Source of the DNA: Takashimella koratensis
Lineage: Eukaryota; Basidiomycota; Tremellomycetes; Trichosporonales; Tetragoniomycetaceae
Assembly: GCA_003116875.1 (NCBI GenBank)
Contig: BCKT01000015.1
Span: forward strand, 620,001-684,000
Reading direction: 5' to 3'
DNA length: 64,000 bases
Numbering within the stretch: position 1 is the stretch's first letter; each line of letters opens with the position of its first letter. The notes beneath the pieces were generated by a model, which worked only from the letters and a program-made list of their open reading frames with translations, ran no database searches and had not been told where the DNA came from. Below, one piece after another: positions 55,943 through 64,000 of this stretch. A program made the translations under genes and the position numbers.

Positions 55943-58049
55943 ATGTCGGCGCCACCGCTCACCACTGCGGACTCGGAGAAGAGGGACGTGATCCAGGACG
56001 TCCACATTGAGCGATACCAAGCCGCTCTCGAGGACGAGGGAATCACCAAGCCGCACGATGGGACCGAGATGGTCGTTGCTGCCGCTGCCAAGCGATCGGC
56101 TTTCGAGCACTTGACCACCAGAGAAGCGATCTGGAAGTTCCGTCGCATGTTCCTCACGGGTGTCGCTGCTTCCATCGCGTCCACGTGAGTACCACCCCAC
56201 TCCCCCCCCCCCCCCCCCCCCCCCCCCTTTTTTTTTTGAACCGCAGCTGATATCCAACTAGGTACTATGGGTACACGTCGAGCGCTCCGGGTTCTATCGT
56301 CGCCAACACGGGCTTTATCGAGCAATTCGGTGACACCGTCACGTCCGCAGGGAAGAAAGCCATCTCTGCACACGTCGTCTCTATCTGGGGATTGGCCACT
56401 CCGATCATGCAGATTACTATGCAGTTTATCGCGCCTTTCCTTATCGATAGGTTTGGCCGACTCTCGGGTCTTTACGCATTGACTTTTTTCATGTTGATTG
56501 TGAGTGATTAGAGCTCAGGTTGGACAAGGCGGGACGATGAAGATGAAGAAGAGAGATAAAAGACCCTAGCTGACAAGCCACAGGCGATCCTCCTTGAGAT
56601 CTTCTCAAAGACTTGGCAAGTTTACTTTGTCGCCAAGCTCTTTGCCGGTATGGGCACAGGTTTCCACGCTCCGATCCTCACTGTCGTAAGTCTAAAAATC
56701 CAAAGTCTCAAATTCAATCTTCGCTATCAATATCCCCCTTTTCCCCTTTCCCCTTTCAAGCCGTGCAATACGTTTACCCCTGCTCACTTTCCCAGTACAT
56801 GTCCGAGATCGCAATGCCGCAGTTCCGTGGTGCGCTGTTGACTTGGTACGCCATCTCCATGGCTATTGGTCAATTCACCGCTGCGATTGCCAACCAGATT
56901 GTCAACTCGACTACAACCGATTACCGCCGAGTGTTTTACTCTGAGTTTGCGCTCTTGGGCGTCTGGCTCCCTTGTCTCCTATGGCTTCCCGAATCTCCTG
57001 GTAAATCCTAGCCCTCCTCTGAACCCTTCAACCTCATCTTCTACAGAACCCAACTGACGATCCCAGTCTGGTACATTCACCAAGGCAAGTTCGACAAGGC
57101 TAAGAAAGCTCTCCACCGTCTCGTCGGCAACGTCAAGGACTACGACCTCGACCACGAATTTGATGTCCTCCACTCGGAGATTGTGGTCTCCGACGCTGTT
57201 GCCTCGTCGTACTCTGACAACGACTGGAAGGCGTTCTTCCAATGGGGCAACTTTAGGCGAGCGATCGCTGCTGCGCTCCCGATCACTGCGGCGAACCTTA
57301 GCGGCGGCGCTTATATCTACAACTACTCTACCTACTTGTGAGTTTGACTCCTTCTTGTGATGTTCAATCAATTTTTCTCCTTGTATTCGAGTAATTGCCT
57401 TGTACCGCAAGCTGACCCTGCCAGCTTCCAAGTTGCCGGTCTCAACGACGCTTTCTTGGCGAGCACCATCCTAAACATCATCTACCTTGTCTCTCTTATC
57501 GTCTCCTTCATCATCATTGAACGTGTCGGTCGCCGTGCGCTCATGTTTGTCGGTCTCTTCGGTCTCTCCGCATCCAACTTCCTCATCGCTGGTCTCGCTT
57601 ACTTGCCCGCTGGCAACTCGTCCTCCGGTAACGCTCTCGTCGCTATGTGTTCCATCTGGGAAGCTTTCTATTCCCTCACTCTCGCCGCACTCAGTTTCGT
57701 CTGCCTCATTGAAGTGTCCTCGTACAAACTCCGCGCCAAGACTGCCGCTTTCGGATCGCTTTGCAATTCGCTCATCGGGTTGATCTGGAGTTACTGTATC
57801 CCCTTGATCATCTCGAGCACTGGAGGTGCTGGATGGGGTCAAAAAGTTGGGTTCCTCTTTGGCGCAACAATGTTGTTGTACACTATCCCGACTTACTTCT
57901 TCTACCCGGAGACAAGGGGTAGATTGTATACCGAGATCGACGAGTTGTTCGAGCGCAAGGTCCCTATCTGGAGGTTCCACAAGACCAGCACCTCGATTCG
58001 ACCCGTCGCTGGGGGCCAGACCACCGATCAGACTATGGATGCCGCTTAA
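55943..58049 (+). CDS. MFS sugar transporter
   Basis: Exons 55943-56184, 56262-56499, 56584-56685, 56796-57000, 57067-57337 and 57425-58049 give 560 residues. Sugar-porter landmarks: DRFGRLSGL after the second/third membrane segments, KLFAGMGTGFHAPIL, YMSEIAMPQFRGALLT, PESPVWYIHQGK, the second-half ERVGRRALMF, and the C-terminal PETRGRLYTEIDELFE. About 12 hydrophobic segments are visible. Fungal porters with the ESPVWYI and long N-terminal cytosolic region often move disaccharides or glycosides, but substrate cannot be fixed. Intron 1 contains a C26T10 tract. Divergent from the GH gene, suggesting coupled uptake and hydrolysis. Confidence 0.92.
56202..56237. repeat. C26-T10 tract in MFS intron 1
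   Basis: C run at 56202-56227 directly joined to a T run at 56228-56237, upstream of the intron acceptor at 56260-56261. Confidence 0.95.
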
Positions 58050-58855
58050 GGGTCCATATGACCCAAGATTGTTTCAAGTATCAGTTGATGAAAGAGTTCT
58101 CGAAAGAGTGGCAAGGGTGCTTCTCTTTAGGTGTTTGTGGGTGTTCAGTAAAGTACTTTCAGACACGCGATGCAATTTGTTTCAGTTCAACATTGCCATC
58201 AGATCAAAGTGATACGTGGTTCTCCCAAGCACAGAGGGGATGGAGATAAAAAGGCAATGTCATTTTGCTCTCAGAATTAGTAGTCCGATGCAAAAGGAAA
58301 TCGAAACGACTTGATGCTGTTGTACATGTCGCCCTCTTTCTTGTTTCTTCACGAAAAGATGATTATCGAATGTTCAACAACCTTAACATGACAAGGAAAC
58401 TACTGAGTAAGAAAAAAATATCGAACAGGTCGAGATGATCGTTATTGAAGGTTCCACGACTGAAGGCGAGAGCAAGTGAGGATACAGTGACATCGCAGCA
58501 GGTGTCCAGGGATCGCGTGACGCGCCCGCTGCATCCTCACCAATTCGCTCTCGCTTGGCTTTTGCAGGGTGAAGCAATGGAGGGATCTTGACCAGCATAA
58601 ATGGAGGACAAGTGCATCTGCCCCATAAAGACTGGATCCCGATCTGCCGTGCCAACTCTCCAATCACGTGACGGGCGTCCGGAAAACCTCGATGCAGCTC
58701 CTTCGAGGCGAGCCAGCCTAGAAGGTCAGATCAGCGCGAGAGATCAGTATGCGTAACGATGGCACTGGTCAGTAAGATCCCATCCGGGGATGAGGCCAGA
58801 CAAGGAAGCGTGATCATGATAAATGCATCCAAAACAGAACCTTCACATTTCGGGT
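58050..58855. other. Convergent 3' flanks, no gene seen
   Basis: 806 nt between the transporter and the CX9C gene, with no recognisable coding signal. Confidence 0.6.
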
Positions 58856-59531
58856 CTAGTACGGCTTGGCGGCGGCCTGGCAAGCCTCTGGAGGTTTGTC
58901 AGCGTAATTCTCTTCTTGTCATGCGACGGGATTTGTCAAGATGAGGGGTCGAGCGCGTGGAGTGAACGGTGGAACAAAACTTACTGAGAGCCTCAAGGTA
59001 GTACGAGCACGAGTTCATGTCGCCGTTTGTAGCCTCGAGACACTTGGTGAAGTCTGCGTCAAGAGTCAGCGATCGATCGAGTCCGATCTCTATCCAGTCC
59101 TCCCTTCTCCTTTCCTCCTCTCCCAACTCCTCTCTCCACATCTCACACCTCTCTTTCCACCTAGCTTTCATCATAATCTTGCACTACTCACCCTTGGCCT
59201 GGATATCGCAGCTGGCACCAAACTGCTGCTGCTGCTGCTGAGCCTGGATCTGGTCGGGGGGCGGGGCCTCGTGGGACCTCGATCCACCGAAGAGCATGTT
59301 GCTAATACCGTGACCGACAACGGAGCCCGCGACGGCACCTCCCATGGTGGATGCGGCCTGGGCGAGGAGACCCGGCTGGCGGCCCTGTTGCTGTGCGGCC
59401 TGAGCCTGGGCCGGCGGGTGGTATGCCTGTTGCTGGGAGGGGTAGGCGGCGGTCGAGGCCTGGCGCTGACCAGAAGGGGCCGAGTGGGAGGGGGCGGACG
59501 GGCGCGCAGATGAGCGAGACGAGCGGGGCAT
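58856..59531 (-). CDS. Twin CX9C protein (MIX17 / CHCHD2-CHCHD10 family)
   Basis: Exons 59531-59192, 59053-58985 and 58887-58856 give 146 residues. The N-terminus is basic and Ser/Pro/Gln-rich. A conserved hydrophobic Gly-rich segment follows (LAQAASTMGGAVAGSVVGHG). The C-terminal CHCH domain has CDIQAKDFTKC and CSYYLEALKAC, both CX9C, assembled over all three exons. The family is imported into the mitochondrial intermembrane space via Mia40 and linked to respiratory complex and cristae upkeep. A (ACC)n tract on the sense strand runs right up to the ATG. Confidence 0.93.
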
Positions 59532-59561
59532 GGTGGTGGTGGTGGTGGTGGTGGTGGTGGT
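59532..59561 (-). repeat. (ACC)10 tract abutting the CX9C start codon
   Basis: Ten pure ACC units on the minus (sense) strand immediately before the ATG at 59531, giving an ACCATG context. Confidence 0.9.
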
Positions 59562-59985
59562 GATGGTGGTGTGGATGAGGTGTGTTGGTGGTGGCAACGA
59601 TGGATGACTGAGTAGATTGGTTATATAGAAACGTGCATGCAATCTGGAATCATCCATCCCTGCCGTCTCTGCAGTTTTTGCCGTTTACACCACGCAAGCC
59701 CCCAAACATGGGGCATTACGTAACACATCACACACAGCCAATCACACCCAGGCCGATGCCCGACTTGTGCATAGAGTGTACTCGCGGCCGCCGTCTCAAT
59801 GACCGATGCATGCATGAACTACGACGCTGGCATCTTCCGTCTCAGTTTCCATCTCCGTCTTCACCGGCTCGGACAGTAGTTTGGATGCCGAGTGCGATCC
59901 GTGTCCCCCATCCGTATGCCTTTGGACCCTCTTCACTACCTCTCTTCCCTCTTCCCTTCACCGACTATCGTGGCCAGATCCCACT
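59532..59985. other. Intergenic, CX9C upstream / RidA downstream
   Basis: 454 nt. Apart from the ACC tract, nothing coding was seen. Confidence 0.55.
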
Positions 59986-60924
59986 CTAGTGCTCAACGGC
60001 GACGCACTCGACCTCGACGAGAACGTCCTTGGGCAAGCGAGCGACCTCGACACACGAACGAGCGGGCTTGGTCTCGCCAAAGAACTCGGCGTAGAGCTTG
60101 TTGAAAGCAACAAAGTCGTCCATCGACTTGAGGAAGACAGTGGTCTTAAGGACCGAGGAGGGGGACGAGTTGGACGCAGCGAGGACGGCGGAGAGGTTCT
60201 TGAAGACTTGGGTCTGGTGATGAGGAGGGTTGGAGTTGGAAGGTTTGGGGGGGGGGGGGGGTTTCGTTGGAGAAGTGGAAAATAGGCGAAATGGATCAAT
60301 CATCCCGAAAGAGTGAAGAGACAACAATCAGCAATGCAGAAGGACAAGACGAGCTCAAATAGGATCATCAACGTCCGTTGAAAGACGTAGATACCCGCCG
60401 TAAACAGCCAGGGAGAGGGCGGACTCACAGTCTGCTCCTCAATGCCGCCAGCGACAACGGTCATGGAGACCGGGTCAAGCGGGATGCAGCCCGAGGCGTA
60501 GATGGTCTACAGAATACGCGTTAGCCGTGCAATTCCTCCCATTTGCTCTCTCTATCTCTCTCTCCTTGCAAGTCGCGAGGTCCGCGGGCAGTATCAAGGC
60601 TCTAGCTCACCCCGTTGTACTTGACGGCCTGGGTGAGGTGTCAGCTATGGGTTCATAAGAGAGCGAGCTGAACGAAGGAAGTACTTACCTGGACGTAGGG
60701 GCCGATGGCGGCGGGGGCCTCTGAGCGGGTGTCAGCGATGTCACAACGATCCCATCAACTCGTGCGCAATGTCATCTGTGACTGTGCCAAGGAAGACACG
60801 TCACAGCGCCTCGACAGGACAACCGCTTCTGAACCGCTCTTTACCTCGACCAGACAGCCAGCGCCTGATCTGCGCCCGTGCGGTACTCACTGTCAGTAGC
60901 GACGACGGTGTAAGGAGCGGCCAT
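59986..60924 (-). CDS. RidA / YjgF family imine deaminase (Hmf1/Mmf1-like)
   Basis: Exons 60924-60891, 60720-60689, 60628-60611, 60506-60429 and 60213-59986 give 129 residues, the family size. Landmarks: KAPAAIGPYVQAVKYNG, TIYASGCIPLDP, GGIEEQTTQVFKNL, TTVFLKSMDDF, YAEFFGETKPARSCVEVARLPKDVLVEVECVA. The Arg in PARSCV is the carboxylate-binding residue of RidA enzymes, which hydrolyse reactive enamines from PLP enzymes. No clear presequence, so the cytosolic (Hmf1-like) form is more likely. Exons 2 and 3 are 32 and 18 nt. The last intron carries a G15 run. Confidence 0.93.
60247..60261. repeat. Poly-G run, 15 nt, in a RidA intron
   Basis: Pure G run (C on the sense strand) close to the acceptor of the last RidA intron (60428-60214), so it may serve as a polypyrimidine tract. 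Confidence 0.95.
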
Positions 60925-61265
60925 TGTGAAAGTTCGGTATCGAAGCAAGTGGGAGGTGGTCGGTTGAAGCTGGAGGAGACGAGTACGAGTGAGGGAGAGC
61001 ATGTAGTGGGCGAAGAGCGAGAAAAGTCGCAAGGATTCATACAGTCAGCACTAGGGGCCTTTGGCCGGCGGCCAAGCAGGGACAGCGCATAGTAGATCCT
61101 CAACAGGAGAGGGGACTGGGCTTAGTAGACCGTTTCCTCGCCTTTGCGCGTCGCGTCGTGAAAATCAATCTCGTCTCGTCTCATCTTTGTCTTTCCTCTC
61201 TCCGCTTCAATCATTGAAATTACTCAGCTCCATCCTCGCCAGTCTCCATCGACGTATCAAGCAAA
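60925..61265. promoter_or_regulatory. Shared divergent promoter, RidA / NASP-like gene
   Basis: 341 nt between the two start codons. No TATA box was recognised. Confidence 0.5.
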
Positions 61266-62870
61266 ATGTAAGCATGTCACCGAGCCCAACGCTCTGTTAT
61301 CATTCGTTCTTCTCCTGACCTCTTTTCCCCTTTCCTCCTTTTCCTCTCCGTTTGGAACAATCGGCGGCGACAGGTCCGACCAACCCGCCGAGCCCGTCTC
61401 CGCGCCCCCTGCCGAGATCGTCGCCGCAACCGAACCCGCCGTTGAAGCATCTGCCGAGACCGCGCCCGAGGCAACGACCGAGGACGACCGCGCCAAAGCT
61501 GACCGGCTGGTCGCGGAGGGCAAGAAAGCGATTGCGCTCAAGCAGTGGGAAGAAGGTGTCGCCAAGTACGCCGATGCCCTTGAAGTCATGTGAGTTGATC
61601 GAGCAACTCTGAGTAGAATCCTGACGATATCAGGGGAGGACTTGTGGGTGAGACGGACCCAGCAATGGCGCCGCTGTTGTTGAGCTACGGAAAGGCTCTG
61701 TACGAGCTTGCGTTCTCACAGTCCGGTGTCATGGGCAAGGACGAGGTGAACAAGGCTGCCACCACGGGTGAGTGGGTTAGAAGTTTTTCTCACGATGAGT
61801 CTTGGATAGTCTAGTGGAATGAAAGTTTGGATGACGCTAACGCACAACAGTCGACGCTGATACCGAGGCGGAGGCCGGACCATCAGGCTCCAACTTTGTC
61901 TTCGAGGAGGCGCACCTCGAGAGCGCCGCGGCCGACGAGGAGGAGGGTGAAGCGGAGGGTGAGGGCGAAGGCGAGGCAGAAGGTGAAGGCGAGGGTGATG
62001 CCGAGGAAGGAGGGAAGGACGGGGACGAGCCAGAAGACGACTTTAACGCCGCTTGGGAGGTCCTCGATGTCGCGCGGACCATTTACCAAAAGCTCGTTGA
62101 TGGTCACGCGGATGGAGAAGGGAAAGAGGATCGGTTGAACCTTGCAGAGTGCTACATTGCCCTCGGTGACGTATCCTGTGAGACTGGTACGTGTTGAACC
62201 CTTCCTCTTTCCTCTGTCCGCAAAATCCGATCTTGGTTTGAAGTGAGGTGCTAACTGTCCGCTTCCTTCCTTCCTTCCAACCATCGCAGAGAACTTCCCT
62301 CAGGCTGTGCAAGACTATACCGCAGCACTCGCAATCAAGTCTGTTCTCCTGCCATCTTCTTCCCGAGCCCTCGCTTCGGTGCACTACCAACTTGCCACTG
62401 TCCTCGAGTTCACCCCATCTGGTCGATCCGCCGCCTTGTCCCACGTCGAGTCTGCTTTATCCGCCTTCAAAGCTCGCCTTGCTGAGCTCGACGCCACTAC
62501 TTCCACTGCAACTATCGCCTCCACGACGGGTACAGACGACGTGCTCGCTCTTACTACCAAGGAGCGAGAAGCTGAGCGGGCCGACGTGGCTGCACTGATC
62601 GGTGACCTTGAAGTGAAAATTGACGAGCTCAAGGCGGCCCCACCGACCGAAGACCTTGTCTCAGAGAGCATCAACCACCTCCTTGGTGGGATCGGGTCAG
62701 CGTCCTCGTCGTCGGCCGCACCGAGTGGGCCAGTCAACGACCTCACGAGTATGGTGAGGAAGAAGAAGAAAGTAGATCCGGTTCCCGCGGCACAGGCGGC
62801 AGAGGCGAACGGGAAGCGGAAAGCGGAGGAAGAGGCCGGAGCAGAGGAGAAGAAAGCCAAGGCGGAGTAG
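61266..62870 (+). CDS. NASP-family histone chaperone (Sim3/Hif1-like, SHNi-TPR)
   Basis: Exons 61266-61267, 61374-61589, 61634-61767, 61851-62186 and 62290-62870 give 422 residues. TPR-like helices are visible: LVAEGKKAIALKQWEEGV, MAPLLLSYGKALYELA and the SHNi-TPR second half (NFPQAVQDYTAALAIK, SVHYQLATVLEF). An acidic Glu/Gly-rich insertion of about 40 residues interrupts the second TPR, as in all NASP proteins. The C-terminus is Lys-rich (KKKKVDP, then GKRKAEEE), a likely nuclear signal. NASP proteins bind H3-H4 and supply CENP-A or H3 for chromatin assembly. The start codon is split by the first intron, AT|G. Confidence 0.92.
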
Positions 62871-63161
62871 GTGGACAGCGTGGGCTCGGCATGGTTAGGC
62901 TGGGTTTGATGTATTCCTCAGGCAAGAGCAGACATGATGACATCCGCGATGCACATAGTTACTTGGTAAACATGACATGCTCGACTCGATCTTTGCACGC
63001 ACGTCCAGAAACCCAATTCGGGGATAGTTTACACATATGAGATACATCCTGAGAAATGTACAGTTACTATGATACTTTCATGCACAATGCTTTCTGCGAT
63101 TCCACATTGATTTTTATCCTTGGTCTATTGTCCTTGACCCTCTTTGCCCTTCAGATACCGC

Positions 63162-64000
63162 CTAGACACCAAGGAGCACTCCCAGTGCCCACCCGTACAT
63201 GGGCAAAATCAGATTATCGTTTTGCGCGCTCACAGCTTCCAAGACCGTTGCTAGTGCCGTGGTCACCGTGTACGCACCAGGAGTGAACGAGTCAGCAGCA
63301 TGTGTGACCCAGAGAATGAGGGATGTGACCAGGACAGAGAGGAAGAAAGCAAGGCTGCCTTCGAGGGTCTTGCCGGATGCAGAAGACCAGCGGTGGTGTC
63401 CGATTCTACGGCCGATGATGGATGCGAGGGCGTCGCCGACGCCAAGGGAGAGGACGCCAAAGTAGGACAAGATCTTGCAAGGGCTGTGTCGATGCCAGAG
63501 GCAAGAAAAGTTGTTAGTTAGTTCCTGAGGTAATGTTGGGATTCATTCAATCTCTCCACGTCATCCTCTGTGCACAGGTTGCTCCGCGCTACGCCCGTCG
63601 CCGACTCACCCTTCGAGCCAGAGCGGCGCTGCGCAACCCGCGAGCAGATAGAAATGAGACAAAATCGCCGTTCCCGAATCCTTATGATCGATAAACTCGT
63701 TCAAAAACAAATGCACACTGGCACCCATTGGCCATAACGCAAAGTACCTCACATACTCTGCGAAAGTAAACGCCGCAAATGCGACCGAAAAGCTTAGGTG
63801 GGTGAAGGCTGGGTCGAAAGCGATACCGGGTACGAACATGACGACTGCTAGTGCGTGGAAGAATTTACGACGACCGTTTACGCTGAGAACGGGCATACGT
63901 TGGTCGGCTGCGTCCATCATTTGGGTCGCGGCGGTCGCAAAGGTTGCGGTACTGAGGCTGCCACTATGCGGATGAGGCGGCGCGTCGGATCCTGACCCAC
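63162..64000 (-). CDS. SEC59: Dolichol kinase, 5' part off the window
   Basis: Two visible exons, 64000-63610 (open to the edge) and 63483-63162, give the C-terminal part. Membrane segments alternate with conserved loops: RRKFFHALAVVMFVPG, AEYVRYFALWP, DSGTAILSHFYLLAGCAAPLW, then LSYFGVLSLGVGDALASIIG and the CTP-binding loop GKTLEGSLAFF. This is the polyprenol kinase family, closest to Sec59/DOLK. It phosphorylates dolichol with CTP in the ER membrane to supply dolichyl phosphate for N-glycosylation, O-mannosylation and GPI anchors. The start and N-terminal membrane segments lie beyond 64000. Confidence 0.92.

Overview
The window is a gene-dense piece of a fungal nuclear genome, most probably a basidiomycete yeast or dimorph. 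Pucciniomycotina (Microbotryomycetes-like) is my guess, and the order is not settled from sequence alone. Nearly every gene is interrupted by short introns of about 45-130 nt with GTGAGT/GTAAGT donors, CTGAC/CTAAC-type branch sites and CAG/TAG acceptors. Coding sequence is GC-rich with C/G-ending codons, leaders are CT-rich, and gene content is eukaryotic housekeeping. A 60S eL28 gene is present; budding yeast lacks one. No virus, integrase, insertion sequence, CRISPR array or rRNA was recognised. I resolved 28 protein genes (two running off the window edges), one intron-containing tRNA-Glu(CUC) and one decayed gene.

Layout. 1-1747: 3' part of a two-RRM protein. 1748-6957: gene-poor 5.2 kb with long G/C homopolymers. 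6958-15242: membrane-anchored CPYS glutaredoxin, Fyv7-like rRNA-processing protein, eIF1 (SUI1), checkpoint clamp subunit RAD1, small one-pass membrane protein. 16488-28237: long-chain alcohol oxidase, mitochondrial m-AAA protease, glucosidase II alpha, D-2-hydroxyacid dehydrogenase. 28661-30383: tRNA-Glu and a pseudogene. 30700-37365: prolyl-tRNA synthetase, ribosomal protein eL28, a proline-directed-site-rich orphan. 37797-47483: COPI beta' (SEC27), a mitochondrial orphan, proteasome alpha6 (PRE5), NIP7, 3-hydroxyanthranilate dioxygenase (BNA1). 48049-52896: HAD hydrolase, Rdx/SelW-like protein, ALG13, COQ3. 53114-58049: a GH35/42-like beta-galactosidase family gene divergent from an MFS sugar porter. 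58856-64000: CX9C protein, RidA, NASP-type histone chaperone, 3' part of dolichol kinase (SEC59).

Themes. Translation and ribosome biogenesis (eIF1, Fyv7-like, NIP7, eL28, ProRS, tRNA-Glu), mitochondrial function (m-AAA, COQ3, CX9C, a small orphan) and N-glycosylation/ER function (ROT2, ALG13, SEC59, Grx6/7-like) dominate. They are scattered rather than in one operon-like cluster. Neighbours often form divergent pairs over short shared promoters: m-AAA/ROT2, PRE5/NIP7, HAD/Rdx, ALG13/COQ3 and RidA/NASP.

Most interesting observations. (1) The prolyl-tRNA synthetase gene has an in-frame upstream ATG in poor context. It adds a 53-residue Arg-rich, acid-free leader ahead of a strong-context ATG, an arrangement suited to making mitochondrial and cytosolic enzyme by leaky scanning. 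(2) The beta-galactosidase-like gene and the sugar transporter are divergently transcribed from a 1.1 kb region carrying repeated short motifs, recalling the LAC4-LAC12 arrangement. (3) eIF1 starts at an ATG with T at -3, as expected for eIF1 autoregulation, and carries an acidic insertion. (4) Three genes have an intron inside or immediately after the start codon. (5) Several genes contain micro-exons of 8-32 nt.
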